In this document: one piece after another, positions 27,192 to 36,552 of the stretch
Layout of the letters: every line of letters starts with the position of its first letter
Numbering within the stretch: the first letter of the stretch is position 1
Source: Actinacidiphila guanduensis
GTDB taxonomy: Bacteria > Actinomycetota > Actinomycetes > Streptomycetales > Streptomycetaceae
Length of the DNA: 64,000 nucleotides
Direction: 5' to 3'
Assembly: GCF_900103985.1 (NCBI RefSeq)
Contig: NZ_FNIE01000002.1
Location: 248,001-312,000, forward strand
Position numbers and translations under genes: made by a program
The notes under the pieces: generated by a model
The model's database searches: none
What the model was told of the DNA's origin: nothing
What the model saw: only the letters and a program-made list of their open reading frames with translations

Positions 27192-28610
27192 TCAGCCCTC
27201 CAGCAGCCGCTGGCCGACGTATTCACCCGGACCTGGACCGCCGGGCACCGCGAACAGGCCGCTCGCCTCGTGCCGCAGGAAGCGCGAGAGGCCGTCGCCC
27301 CCGTCGAGCTTGCGCTGCACCGGGACGAAGCCCCGCATCGGGTCCGCCTGCCAGGCGACGAAGAGCAGGCCGGCGTCCGGGGTGCCGTCGGACCCGATCC
27401 CGTCGTGGAAGGAGAACGCGCGCCGCAGCATGGCCGCGCCGCCGTTGGACGCCGGCGCCGCCACCCGGACGTGCGCGTCGGGGGCGATGAGGGCGGCCCC
27501 GTCCTTCCCGAAGGCGTCCAGCCGCACCGGGGTGGTCTCCGTGCCGCCCGACAGCGGGGCGCCGTCGGACTTGCGGCGGCCGATCACCCGCTCCTGCGCG
27601 GCGACCGACAGGTGGTCCCAGGAGTCCAGCAGCATCCGGATCCGCCGGAAGACCGCGTACGAGCCGCCCGCCATCCAGGCCGGGGAGCCGTCCGCGGGCA
27701 CGAAGACGCGGCGCTCGAAGTCGGCGTCGGTCGGCTTGGGGTTGTTGGTGCCGTCGATCTGGCCCATCAGGTTGCGGACGGTACGGGGGCGGTCGGTGGC
27801 GCCCGGCGTGCGGTTGAAGCCGTTCATCTGCCAGCGCACGGAGGCCGTTCCCACGGCGGCCTTCTGCAGCACCCGCAGCGCGTGGAAGGCGACCAGTGCG
27901 TCGTCGGCGCCGATCTGCACCCACAGGTCGCCGTTGCTGCGCTTGGGGTCGAGCCGGTCGGCGGTGAAGTCCGGCAGCGGGGCGAGCGCCTCCGGGAGCT
28001 GCGCGGTCAGGCCGGTGCGGGTGAAGAAACTGCGGCCGAAGCCGAAGGTGACGGTCAGGGAGGAGGGCCCGGCGTCGTCGGCGACCTGGTCGTCGTAGGC
28101 GGCGGGGGTGGCCGGCCGTCCGGCCCGGGTCATCTCGCGCACCGCGTCCGACCAGCGCCGCAGCAGCGCGGCCGCGGCCCGGCGGTCGGCGCCCGGCGCC
28201 AGGTCGAAGGCGGCGAGGTGGCCGCGGGCCTGGGCCGGGTCGACGATCCCCGCCTGGTGCACGCCCTCGAACGGGACATGGGCGGCGCCGACACCGGTCA
28301 GCGGCGCCGGGTCGTCCCGTACGGCGGCGGCGACCGCGGCCCCCGCCCCGCCGCCGACCACCAGGCCCGCGGCGCCGGCCGCCCCGGCGGTGCCGAGCAG
28401 CCGCCGGCGGGACAGGCCGGGGGCCGCGGAACTCGCGGCCGGGGCCGTGGGCGCCGCTTCGGCGGCCGGGCTCTGCCGCTGCGGCCCGGGCACCTGGGCG
28501 GCGCCCTCACCGGACTGCTGACCACCTGCCTTCCGCGCGGCCGTCTTACGACCGCCGGCCTTCGCTGTGCCGGACGCCGGGGAGCCCGTCTTCTTTCCGG
28601 TGGTGCTCAC
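27192..28610 (-). CDS. Tat-exported dye-decolorizing (DyP) heme peroxidase
   Basis: A 472-residue DyP-type peroxidase (EfeB/DtpA group). A long basic N-terminus leads to a twin-arginine signal, SRRRLLGTAGAAGAAG (about residues 67-95). The DyP motif GQIDGTNNP supplies the distal Asp, an Arg lies in SYAVFRRIRML, and the proximal heme His lies in DAHVRVAAP. In S. lividans/coelicolor the homologous gene (DtpA) sits in the same copper-chaperone block and takes part in extracellular copper handling. The gene order here supports that role over iron uptake, since no efeU/efeO is present. The start overlaps the CopCD stop by four bases. Confidence 0.9.
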   Translation of the reverse strand: MSTTGKKTGSPASGTAKAGGRKTAARKAGGQQSGEGAAQVPGPQRQSPAAEAAPTAPAASSAAPGLSRRRLLGTAGAAGAAGLVVGGGAGAAVAAAVRDDPAPLTGVGAAHVPFEGVHQAGIVDPAQARGHLAAFDLAPGADRRAAAALLRRWSDAVREMTRAGRPATPAAYDDQVADDAGPSSLTVTFGFGRSFFTRTGLTAQLPEALAPLPDFTADRLDPKRSNGDLWVQIGADDALVAFHALRVLQKAAVGTASVRWQMNGFNRTPGATDRPRTVRNLMGQIDGTNNPKPTDADFERRVFVPADGSPAWMAGGSYAVFRRIRMLLDSWDHLSVAAQERVIGRRKSDGAPLSGGTETTPVRLDAFGKDGAALIAPDAHVRVAAPASNGGAAMLRRAFSFHDGIGSDGTPDAGLLFVAWQADPMRGFVPVQRKLDGGDGLSRFLRHEASGLFAVPGGPGPGEYVGQRLLEG

Positions 28611-30964
28611 TGCGCGATCTCCACGTTCTTCGTCTCCGTCACCTCGTCGAAGTCCGAGGTGCGCACGGTGACCGACATCTGCCAGGAACCCGCGAGCGGC
28701 AACTGCACCGCGCTCGCCGTCCAGTGGCCCTTGCCGATGTGGTCCAGGATGACCGGGATGGGGCCGAGGTGCTGGGCGGGCAGCGTGAAGGCCAGCTTCA
28801 GCTCGGGCACGTCCACCGGCGCCCCGCTGTCGTCGGTGAGCAGCAGGTGCACGACGTTGGGGGTGCCGGCCTGCGCGGGTGCCAGCGTGATGCCCGCGAC
28901 ACCCTTCCCGCCCGCGCCGCCGGTGTCGTACGGGACGGTGACCGACAACTGCCGGGGGGCGCCGGACGCCGAGGAGGCCGAGGGCGCGGGGGCGAGGCCC
29001 TTCTGCTCCTCGGCGGCGCGCCCGGGCTGGGAGCCCGACAGGATCGTGGTGACGGCGAGCAGCACCACGGCGACGGCTGCCTCGGCCAGTACGGTACGGC
29101 GCAGGGCGCCTCTGGCCGGGTCGGCGGTGAGGACCTTGCGGGCGCGGGCCGCACTGCGGGCGGCCTGCTGGCGGCGCAACTGGGCGGCCCGGGCGGCGTT
29201 CTCCGCCGTACCGCCAGCCGTCCCGCCCGTCTTGCCATCACCCGTGGCGGTCGGCGTACCGTGCGCCTTGCCGTCTCCCGTTGCGGCAGGGGCGCCGCCG
29301 GCCGGGGCCGCGCTCGCCGCCGCACCTCCTGCCGCGCCTCCAGCCGTACCGCCCCCCGAACCCGCCGCCGGGACCGCAGTCGAGGCCGTACCGGAAGCCG
29401 TGGTCGCGGCCGCCGACGAACCCGCGCCCGTGCCCTTCGGCGTACCTCCTGCCGTACCCGCCGCCGAACCCGCGGCCGCCCCCTTCGGCGAACCCGCCGC
29501 CGAAGCCGCCACCCGCCCCGGCTTCTCCGCGGTGGCCCCCTGCGAGGGGACGACCGCCTGGCCGAGCCGGGCCGTCCAGCGGCGGGAGAACCAGGCGACG
29601 GCCACCAGCGTGCACACCAGGCCGATCTTGATGAGCAGGAGGTGGCCGTAGTGCGTGTCCGTGAAGGCCGCCCAGCTGCCCATCTGCCGCCAGGCCTGGT
29701 AGATCCCGGTGCCGACGAGCAGGGTGATCGCGGTGAGCCCGAGCAGCGAGAAGCGGCGTACGGCGAACGGCTCGATCGGCCGGGCCGCCATCGAGGGCGC
29801 CCACAGCGCGGTGAGCAGGGTGACCAGCCCGCCCAGCCACACCGCCATGGACAGCAGGTGCACCACGTCCACCGGCATCGCCACCTGGTGCTGGATGCCG
29901 ACGGAGGCGTGCTCGGCCATCGCCCAGGTCGCCGAGATGCCGACCGCGACCACCGCACCGCCTATCCCCAGCCCCCACGCGAGGTCGGCCCGCTCCTCGG
30001 GGTCCTCCCGCTTGGCGTAGGAGCCGAAGAGGACGGCGAGGAAGACGGCCGCGGCCGCGAGCAGCAGCAGCCGGGAGAGCAGGGCGGCACCGGGCCGGGT
30101 CTCCAACTGGTCCCGCATCACGCCGAGATCGAGGGCCTGGCCGAGCCCCTTGCCGTTGACGTAGGGGCCGCGCAGCAGCAGGAGGGCGATTGTGGAGACC
30201 ACGAGCGTCACCCACCCTGTGGCCGCGATCCGCTGCATCGGCCGCAGCAGGGCGCCGCGCGGCCAGCACACGGACAGGAAGACCGAGGCGCCGACGAGGA
30301 GGGCGAAGCCGAGGTAGGCGCCGAAACGGCCGATCCCGTAGAGCGTGCCGGCCGCCCCGCCGCCGGCCGAGGCCACGCCCGACAGGTCGACGCTGGTGCG
30401 CGAGGGCGCGCCGACCGAGAAGGTGAAGGCGCCGGCGACGGGGTGGCTGTCCTGCGAGATCGCCCGCCAGGCCACGGTGTACGTGCCGTTGCCCAGGCCC
30501 GGCTTGAGGGAGACGGTGGCCGTCGCCCCGGAGTCGCGGCCTTGCGCGTGGCCGGGGGTGCCCACGGCGACGTTCGCTCCGTGCGGGTCGAGCACGCGCA
30601 GCGAGTCGCCCGAGAGCAGCACCCCCTCGGAGAAGGTGAGCAGCACCCGCTGCGGGGCGGCCTTCACCACCGAGCCGTCACCCGGATCGGTGTGCAGCAG
30701 CGCGGCATGGGCGGAGGCGGGCGCGGCGGTCCCCAGCAGCAGCCCGACCAGCGCACCCGCGGCCACCAGCAGGGCCGCGACCCGCCGCAGAGGCGAGCGG
30801 CCCGCCCCCTGCCCCGGCCGCCGGCCCGGCCCCTGGCTCAGCCTGCCGCCCGTTCCTCGGCCAACGGCCCGGCCAACCCCCCGACCGAGCCCGCGGCCCC
30901 GCCCCGCGCCCGACGCCGGGCCCGCCCCTCGCCCCGGCCCCCGTCCGTACGACCGTGTGTTCAT
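28607..30964 (-). CDS. CopC-CopD fusion copper protein with C-terminal YtkA-like domain
   Basis: A 785-residue protein with, in order: a Gly/Arg-rich N-terminus (about 60 residues), a signal/TM segment, a CopC domain starting AHAALLHTDPGDGS (the His after cleavage is the usual Cu(II) ligand) and including SQDSHPVAGAF, then a CopD membrane domain of about eight helices. An Ala/Gly/Thr-rich insert of about 110 residues follows (about 495-605), then a last TM helix and a YtkA/FixH-like beta domain (LSVTVPYDTGG, HLLLTDDSGAPVD). It probably moves or binds copper at the membrane. The first 60 residues read as low complexity; a later start is possible. Confidence 0.9.
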   Translation of the reverse strand: MNTRSYGRGPGRGAGPASGAGRGRGLGRGVGRAVGRGTGGRLSQGPGRRPGQGAGRSPLRRVAALLVAAGALVGLLLGTAAPASAHAALLHTDPGDGSVVKAAPQRVLLTFSEGVLLSGDSLRVLDPHGANVAVGTPGHAQGRDSGATATVSLKPGLGNGTYTVAWRAISQDSHPVAGAFTFSVGAPSRTSVDLSGVASAGGGAAGTLYGIGRFGAYLGFALLVGASVFLSVCWPRGALLRPMQRIAATGWVTLVVSTIALLLLRGPYVNGKGLGQALDLGVMRDQLETRPGAALLSRLLLLAAAAVFLAVLFGSYAKREDPEERADLAWGLGIGGAVVAVGISATWAMAEHASVGIQHQVAMPVDVVHLLSMAVWLGGLVTLLTALWAPSMAARPIEPFAVRRFSLLGLTAITLLVGTGIYQAWRQMGSWAAFTDTHYGHLLLIKIGLVCTLVAVAWFSRRWTARLGQAVVPSQGATAEKPGRVAASAAGSPKGAAAGSAAGTAGGTPKGTGAGSSAAATTASGTASTAVPAAGSGGGTAGGAAGGAAASAAPAGGAPAATGDGKAHGTPTATGDGKTGGTAGGTAENAARAAQLRRQQAARSAARARKVLTADPARGALRRTVLAEAAVAVVLLAVTTILSGSQPGRAAEEQKGLAPAPSASSASGAPRQLSVTVPYDTGGAGGKGVAGITLAPAQAGTPNVVHLLLTDDSGAPVDVPELKLAFTLPAQHLGPIPVILDHIGKGHWTASAVQLPLAGSWQMSVTVRTSDFDEVTETKNVEIAQ

Positions 30965-30971
30965 CGGGTGC

Positions 30972-31475
30972 TCAGCCTCCCGGCGTGTACGACGTGGGGC
31001 GCACCGGCACGGTGATCGTCACCGTGGCGGGCGCGCCCTGGGCGAAGTGCAGGGTGAGCGGCACCGTGTCGCCGACCGCCGGCTTGCGCGTGAGGTCCTC
31101 CAGCATCACGTGGTCGCCCCCGGTGGACAGCGTGAGCGTGCCGCCGGCCGGGACGGTCAGCGACTGCACCTGCTGCATGGTGTCGTCCTTGGTGATGTGC
31201 AAGGTGGCGTGGGCGGCCAGCGGGCTGCTCACCGAGGTCAGCCGGGCCGCGGTGCCGCCGGTGTTGGTGACGGTGAAGTACGCGGCGGCCATGTCGGTCA
31301 GCAGCGGCCGGGGTATGTAGCCGCCGGTCACCTTCAGGCGCGCGGGGCCTGCCGCCTTCGAGGAGCCGCCGCCGGAGGACGACGACGAGCAGCCGGTGAC
31401 CGCCACCGCGGTGCACGTGGCCGCAGCGGCAAGGGCGATGAGGGCCGCGGAGCCGACCCGGGTGGGGCGGTTCAC
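30972..31475 (-). CDS. PCu(A)C-type extracytoplasmic copper chaperone
   Basis: A 167-residue lipoprotein. The signal peptide ends in a lipobox-like VTGCSSS. The cupredoxin-like PCu(A)C domain carries AAYFTVTNTGG, HATLHI, a Met (TMQQVQ) and the HVML Cu(I) site near the C-terminus. In S. lividans the equivalent chaperone (ECuC) works with Sco to deliver copper to cytochrome c oxidase and a radical copper oxidase. The GTG start overlaps the Sco stop (GTGA), so the two are coupled. Confidence 0.92.
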   Translation of the reverse strand: MNRPTRVGSAALIALAAAATCTAVAVTGCSSSSSGGGSSKAAGPARLKVTGGYIPRPLLTDMAAAYFTVTNTGGTAARLTSVSSPLAAHATLHITKDDTMQQVQSLTVPAGGTLTLSTGGDHVMLEDLTRKPAVGDTVPLTLHFAQGAPATVTITVPVRPTSYTPGG

Positions 31476-32131
31476 GGGTTCTCGCTCCTGATGATCCGGG
31501 GGAGGTCGTGCGCGTAGTCGCCGGCGGTGGTGCCGGACATGTAGAGCACGTGCGCCTTGTTGTCCTTGGGCCAGAAGGCGAGCACCTCGGCGCCGTGGGT
31601 GACGGTGATGCTGCCGTCCTTCTCCTTCACCGGCGGGTCGATGCCGACGCCGACCGAGCGGGCGGCCGCCTGGATGGTGGAGAAGGAGCCGGTCAGGCCG
31701 ATGAAGCTCTTGTCCATCTGGCCGAGCCAGGCGTTCAGCCGGGCCGGGGTGTCGCGGGCGGGGTCGGAGGTGACGAAGACGACCTGCAGCCGGGCCTGGT
31801 CGGCGGGCGGCAGCTTGGACTTGGCCAGCGCGATGTCGCTCATCGTCGTCGGGCACACGTCCGGGCAGTGGGTGTAGCCGAAGTAGAGCAGGACGGGGTG
31901 GCCCGCGGTCTGCTCGACGAGGTCGAAGCGCTTGCCGTGGTTGTCGGTCAGCACCAGGTTCGGCTTGGTGAACGGCGTGTCGAGCACGGTGCCCGGCTTG
32001 TTGTCCGAGGACACCGAGGACACGGCGGCGACATCGGAGCCGGACCCGGACCCGGAGGAGCTGCCGCACCCGGCGAGCAGGAAGGCGGACGCGGCAAGGG
32101 CGGCGGCGCCGATGGTGACGGTCTTGCGCAT
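31472..32131 (-). CDS. SCO1/SenC family copper chaperone lipoprotein
   Basis: A 219-residue thioredoxin-fold protein for CuA assembly of cytochrome c oxidase. The lipobox is LLAGCGSS. The copper-binding motif CPDVC (YFGYTHCPDVCPTTM) and the third ligand His in VTHGAEVLAF are present. ATG 32131 (MRKTVTIG) is the natural start of the signal peptide. It is first of a tightly coupled leftward string Sco-PCu(A)C-CopCD-DyP. Confidence 0.93.
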   Translation of the reverse strand: MRKTVTIGAAALAASAFLLAGCGSSSGSGSGSDVAAVSSVSSDNKPGTVLDTPFTKPNLVLTDNHGKRFDLVEQTAGHPVLLYFGYTHCPDVCPTTMSDIALAKSKLPPADQARLQVVFVTSDPARDTPARLNAWLGQMDKSFIGLTGSFSTIQAAARSVGVGIDPPVKEKDGSITVTHGAEVLAFWPKDNKAHVLYMSGTTAGDYAHDLPRIIRSENP

Positions 32132-32282
32132 GGAGTTTCCGTTCGGAGTTCGCTGACGTGGGCGGCGGGGGCGGGCCCGCCCGAGGAGCACGCGGGAGCG
32201 TCGGAAGCAGGAAGCAGCGGGAGGACGAGGGGGGCCGGGGCTCCGGTCGAGGGCTGAACCCCCGGCCCCCTCGAGCGGGACA

Positions 32283-33026
32283 TCAGTCCGCGCTGCGCCT
32301 GCGGCCCGCGAACACCCCGAAGCCGACGCCGATCACGCCGACCGCGATGCCCGCCACGCCCAGCGCACGGGCGGTGTCATCGCTGGAGGAGCCGCCACCG
32401 GAGGCCGCGGCCTGCGCCGTACCGCCCTTGGTGTCCGCGGCAGGAGCCGCCGCCGGGCTGCCGGTCGGAGCCGCTGCCCCGTCGCCGCCCGCGGCGGTCA
32501 GCTTCAGCTCGGGCGCCGGGTTCTGCGGCTCGGGCTGCCCGGCCTGCGGGATCTCGATCCAGCGGACGACATCGCCGTTGCTGTAGGTCTGCAGCGCCTT
32601 GAACGTCAGGGTGTCGGCGTCGTCCGGCAGCGGGCCGAGCGAGACGGGGAACTGCTGGAACTGCCCCGGCGCGATCCTGCCGCCGGTCCAGGTGATCCGG
32701 GTGACCGCGCTGTCGACGGTGCCGTCGTCCGTCTTCAGCGGCGTCTTCAGCTTGGCCGTGGTGACCTTGGCCGTCCAGCCCGGGACCGGCTGGATCGACA
32801 CCGAGGCGATCGGGTGGTCGGTCGGGAGGGCGACCTCCAGCTTGACGGTGGAGGCGTTGTCCTCCTCGCAGGGCACCTTGAAGGCGACCGTGCTGTAGCC
32901 GCCCTTGGGCGCCGAGTCCGGCTGCACGGTGACGTGGGCGAACGCCGGCACGGCGGCCAGGACGACGGTGGCGCCGGCGAGCGCGGCGACGGACGCGGCC
33001 CGGCCGCGGATACGGGAACTGCTCAT
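32283..33026 (-). CDS. YcnI-family (DUF1775) copper-associated exported protein
   Basis: A 247-residue exported membrane-anchored protein. The signal peptide ends AAVPAFAHV, leaving an N-terminal His, the copper ligand of YcnI. The DUF1775 fold includes VTVQPDSAPKGGYSTVAFKV and W residues in PGWTAKV and ITWTGG. A Gly/Ala/Thr-rich linker and one TM helix (VAGIAVGVIGVGFGVFAG) precede a short basic tail. ATG 33026 fits the signal peptide. It lies upstream of sco in the same direction, with a gap of about 150 bases, so it may be separately or jointly transcribed. Confidence 0.92.
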   Translation of the reverse strand: MSSSRIRGRAASVAALAGATVVLAAVPAFAHVTVQPDSAPKGGYSTVAFKVPCEEDNASTVKLEVALPTDHPIASVSIQPVPGWTAKVTTAKLKTPLKTDDGTVDSAVTRITWTGGRIAPGQFQQFPVSLGPLPDDADTLTFKALQTYSNGDVVRWIEIPQAGQPEPQNPAPELKLTAAGGDGAAAPTGSPAAAPAADTKGGTAQAAASGGGSSSDDTARALGVAGIAVGVIGVGFGVFAGRRRSAD

Positions 33027-33284
33027 GGCAGGTGGATCTCCACAGGTGACGGTGGTGCGCTGACGGTGGACCCGCGCACGAAGGGCGCGGTGGGGCGCGA
33101 ACCGCTCGTCCCGAAGCAGGCCGCGTCGGCCGCCGGCACGGCACCGCGGCATCCGCGCGAACGGAGCCGGAGCCGGGGCAGCACACGTGGGGGCCGTCAA
33201 AGCGCCGCAAAGAGTGGCATACGGGACAGCGGGCAGGCGGCCGAAGCGTCCGCCGGCGCTCCCGTCAGGGGAACCGACGCCGCG

Positions 33285-34178
33285 TCAGGCCGCCAGGCCG
33301 TACGCCGGAGGACCCCGCCGCGCCACGCTGTGCCGCAGCCAGACCGTACGGTGCCGGGCGCGCGGGACACCGGCCGCCGCCGTCCGCAGCCGCGCGCTGG
33401 GCGCCGCGGCGGCAAGAGCGGCCAGCAGCGCGCAGGCCCACCGCAGGGCGGTGCCGGTCAGCGCGACCAGGCCCGCCACACCCCGCCGGGACAGCCGGAT
33501 CAGCAGCCACAGCGCGACCTCGCCGCGCCGCAGCAGCCACCCCGCCGCCGTGGCGGCCAGCAAGTGGCCCAGCAGCATGGGCAGCGAGCACATCGACAGC
33601 AGCATCGAAGGCAGCGACATGGCGGCGCTGTGCGCGCCGGCCGGCAGGGGACCCGACGGGTCACCGGGCATCCACATGCCCGGCATGGCGGAGGACGCCC
33701 CGGCGAGGTGCGCTCCCGCGAGGTGCGAGGGGTCGAGCCCGGCCTGGACGACTATCTGCCGCGCCGCCTGGGGTGTCAGGTGCGCCGCCCGGCCGCCGCA
33801 CACCAGCCGGTCGGCCACGGCCACCAGGCTGTCGGCCGCGCCGTGCCGCGGCGAGGCGGTGATGCTCGCGCACATCTGCCCGGTGCTGAAGAGCGTGTGC
33901 AGCACGATCTGCCCGAGCCCGAGCAGCGCCGTGATCCCCGGCAGCCGCCGCTCCCTTCCGGCCAGCGGCACCGCGAAGGCGAACACCGCGCACCAGGCCA
34001 CCGCCAGGGAGGCCGGCGGCACCGCCCGCCCGGACGCCAGGGCGTGCCCGGCCGCGGCGAGCAGGACGCAGGCCCCGGCGAACACCCCCGCGCGCAGCAG
34101 CCGTACACCGGCGGCAGCGCGCACGGCAGGCGCGGTGCGGCGGGTACGGAAGGTGCCGGCGGGGCGGATGGCAGACAT
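33285..34178 (-). CDS. Integral membrane protein of the copper block
   Basis: A 297-residue protein with about five to six hydrophobic helices. A Met/His-rich loop (SSAMPGMWMPGD, GAHSAAMSLPSM) could bind Cu(I). A conserved-looking CASITASPRHGAADSL segment follows the second helix pair. No catalytic family is recognised. Its place directly upstream of ycnI, in the same direction, and the Met-rich loop suggest a copper-related role; this is inference. Confidence 0.78.
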   Translation of the reverse strand: MSAIRPAGTFRTRRTAPAVRAAAGVRLLRAGVFAGACVLLAAAGHALASGRAVPPASLAVAWCAVFAFAVPLAGRERRLPGITALLGLGQIVLHTLFSTGQMCASITASPRHGAADSLVAVADRLVCGGRAAHLTPQAARQIVVQAGLDPSHLAGAHLAGASSAMPGMWMPGDPSGPLPAGAHSAAMSLPSMLLSMCSLPMLLGHLLAATAAGWLLRRGEVALWLLIRLSRRGVAGLVALTGTALRWACALLAALAAAAPSARLRTAAAGVPRARHRTVWLRHSVARRGPPAYGLAA

Positions 34179-34455
34179 GACGGCGTCATCATCTCACCGC
34201 GGAAAAACCGGGCGGACGGCGGGTTTGAGCCGCGCGGAAGCAAGACGGCCGGCGCGACCGCGGCCGAAAGCCGGGCAGGACCCGTCCGACCTGCGCTCCT
34301 TGGCGGCGCGGCCGCCGCTCGGGCGTGCGTCCTACCCCGGCCCGTGCCGAAGACACATCCGCCGAATGGGCGGCATCACGTCAACACCACGCTTACATAC
34401 AGCCTTTCGTGGCAATACGTAACCGTATGTCGAGCCGCAGCCAGGAGGCTGGAGC

Positions 34456-34899
34456 ATGAGCATCTGGTGGTCACTCCATTTGCGGCGCGAGGCTGCGAGC
34501 GTTCCGCTGGCCAGAAGGCTGCTGATGGGCACCATGGAGACCGCCGGGGTGGACCCCGACATCTCCTTCGACCTGTCGGTGGCCCTGACCGAGGCGTGTG
34601 CGAACGCCGTGGAACACGCCGATTCCGCCACGGGCTACAGCGTCACCGCCCGGATCGAGGGCGACTGCTGCCGTATCGAGGTCGCCGACTCCGGTCCCGG
34701 CCTGCCCCGTGACCGCTTCCGCCACCCCGCCCGGCCGCCGGCCCTGCGCGGCCGGCACGCCGAGCACGGGCGGGGGCTGTTCCTGATCGAGGCCCTGGTG
34801 GACCACGTGCAGTTCCAGGACCGGCCGGGGCACGGCACTGTCGTCGCGTTCGACAAGGTGCTGAAGTGGCGTGAGGACGCCCTGCTCAAGGCGTCCTGA
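34456..34899 (+). CDS. HATPase_c_2 anti-sigma/serine-kinase-like ATP-binding protein
   Basis: A 147-residue GHKL ATPase of the RsbW/SpoIIAB type, which phosphorylates anti-anti-sigma proteins or binds sigma factors. The N-box is LTEACANAVEHA, the G1 box is EVADSGPGLP, and the G2 box is HGRGLFLIEALVD. Length is typical. The ATG follows CAGGAGGCTGGAGC. No sigma factor or antagonist is adjacent, as with many orphan streptomycete members. It is divergent from the membrane protein to the left. Confidence 0.9.
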   Translation: MSIWWSLHLRREAASVPLARRLLMGTMETAGVDPDISFDLSVALTEACANAVEHADSATGYSVTARIEGDCCRIEVADSGPGLPRDRFRHPARPPALRGRHAEHGRGLFLIEALVDHVQFQDRPGHGTVVAFDKVLKWREDALLKAS

Positions 34900-34938
34900 C
34901 GCCGACTCGCCCCGCCCGGCCGGCCTGCGGCGCCCCGC

Positions 34939-36486
34939 TCAGGACTCCTTGAGCCCCGCCATCCACGCCTCGACCTCGTCCGACCGTCGCGGCAGCGCCG
35001 CCGACAGGTTCCGGTTGCCGCTCTCGGTGACGAGGATGTCGTCCTCGATCCGCACCCCGATGCCCCGGTACTCCGCCGGCACCGTGAGGTCGTCCGCCTG
35101 GAAGTACAGCCCCGGCTCCACCGTGAGCACCATGCCGGGCTCCAGCGTGCAGTCCACGTAGGTCTCGGTACGGGCGTGGGCGCAGTCGTGCACGTCCAGG
35201 CCGAGCATGTGGCCGGTGCCGTGCAGGGTCCAGCGGCGCTGCAGGGCCAGCTCCAGCACCCGCTCCACCGGGCCCTCCAGCAGGCCCCACTCCACCAGCC
35301 GTTCGGCGAGCACCCGCTGGGCCGCCTCGTGGAAGTCGCGGTAGGCCGCGCCCGGCTTGACCGCGGCGATGCCGGCCTGCTGGGCGTCGTACACCGCGTC
35401 GTAGATGCGGCGCTGGAGCGGGGTGAAGGTGCCGTCGACGGGGAGGGTGCGGGTGACGTCAGCGGTGTAGAGGGTGGTGGTCTCCACGCCCGCATCGAGC
35501 AGCAGCAGGTCGCCGGCGTTCACAGGGCCGTCGTTGCGCACCCAGTGCAGGGTGGTGGCGTGCGGGCCGGAGGCGCAGATCGAGCCGTAGCCGACGTCGT
35601 TGCCCTCCACGCGGGCGCGCAGGAAGAAGGTGCCCTCGATGTAGCGCTCGGAGGTGGCCTGGGCGCGGTCCAGCACGCGGACCACGTCCTCGAAGCCGCG
35701 GGCGGTGGAGTCGCACGCCTTCTGCAGCTCGCCGATCTCGAACTCGTCCTTGATGAGGCGCAGTTCGGAGAGGAAGACCTTCAGTTCCTCGTCCCGCTCG
35801 GCGGTCGTCTTGTCGTGCAGGGCCGCCTCGATCCCGGCGTCGTGGCCGCGTACGACGCGGACCGGTCCGGTGGCCTCCCGCAGGTCGTCGGCGGCGGTGC
35901 GCACGTCCTTGCAGGGCAGGCCGAGCAGCTGCTCGGCCTCCGTGAGGCTGTTGCGCCGCCCCACCCACAGCTCGCCCTGGCCGTGCAGCCAGAACTCGCC
36001 GTTCTCCCGGTCCGAGCGCGGCAGCAGATAGGCGGTGGCGGCGTGACCGCCCTCGGCGAGGGGTTCGAGCACCAGCACGGCGTCCTGCGTCTGGTCGCCG
36101 GTGAGGTGGACGTACTCGGTGGAGGCGCGGAAGGGATAGTCCGTGTCATTGGAGCGGGTGCGCAGGTTGCCCGCCGGGACCACGATCCGCTCGCCCGGGA
36201 AGCGCGCGGACACCGCGGCGCGGCGGGCGGCGGTCCGGTCGGCCTGCGGGATCGGGTCGAGGCCGCGCCGCTCGGTGTCCGCCCAGCCGGACTTCATGAC
36301 GGCGGCCAGCTCGTCGGAGACGGCGGGGTAGAGCCCGTTCTTGCGCTGCTTGATCGGCTTGCCCGCGGGCTTGCCGGCCTCGCCCGCGGCTCCGTCCCCG
36401 GCGGCGCCCGTGCCTGCCCCGGGTGCCGCTGCCGCCCCCGCGGTGTCCTGCGTGTCCTCGGCCTCCGCCACCTGCTGCCTCCTCAT
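34939..36486 (-). CDS. pepP: Xaa-Pro aminopeptidase (aminopeptidase P, M24B)
   Basis: A 515-residue dinuclear metallopeptidase that removes an N-terminal residue preceding proline. An AMP_N domain (about residues 60-190) precedes the pita-bread domain. Metal ligands are visible in LLLDAGVETTTLYTADVTR (two Asp), HGTGHMLGLDVHD (His), LEPGMVLTVEPGLYF (Glu) and VRIEDDILV (Glu). About 45 Ala/Gly-rich residues precede the conserved domain. ATG 36486 is the last start before the non-coding repeat DNA. Convergent with the ATPase gene. Confidence 0.94.
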   Translation of the reverse strand: MRRQQVAEAEDTQDTAGAAAAPGAGTGAAGDGAAGEAGKPAGKPIKQRKNGLYPAVSDELAAVMKSGWADTERRGLDPIPQADRTAARRAAVSARFPGERIVVPAGNLRTRSNDTDYPFRASTEYVHLTGDQTQDAVLVLEPLAEGGHAATAYLLPRSDRENGEFWLHGQGELWVGRRNSLTEAEQLLGLPCKDVRTAADDLREATGPVRVVRGHDAGIEAALHDKTTAERDEELKVFLSELRLIKDEFEIGELQKACDSTARGFEDVVRVLDRAQATSERYIEGTFFLRARVEGNDVGYGSICASGPHATTLHWVRNDGPVNAGDLLLLDAGVETTTLYTADVTRTLPVDGTFTPLQRRIYDAVYDAQQAGIAAVKPGAAYRDFHEAAQRVLAERLVEWGLLEGPVERVLELALQRRWTLHGTGHMLGLDVHDCAHARTETYVDCTLEPGMVLTVEPGLYFQADDLTVPAEYRGIGVRIEDDILVTESGNRNLSAALPRRSDEVEAWMAGLKES

Positions 36487-36552
36487 ACCGGAACGTTTCG
36501 TCCATCGTATGGGGGAGGGCGGGCCGGCGACCCCGCGCCCACATGCCCGAAA

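Noticed and set aside
26049..29651. A 1200-codon plus-strand frame spanning the DnaA-box cluster, pheA, the DyP gene and copCD
   Set aside because: Shadow of three well-identified minus-strand genes; low-complexity Arg/Gly/Val translation and no ribosome site.
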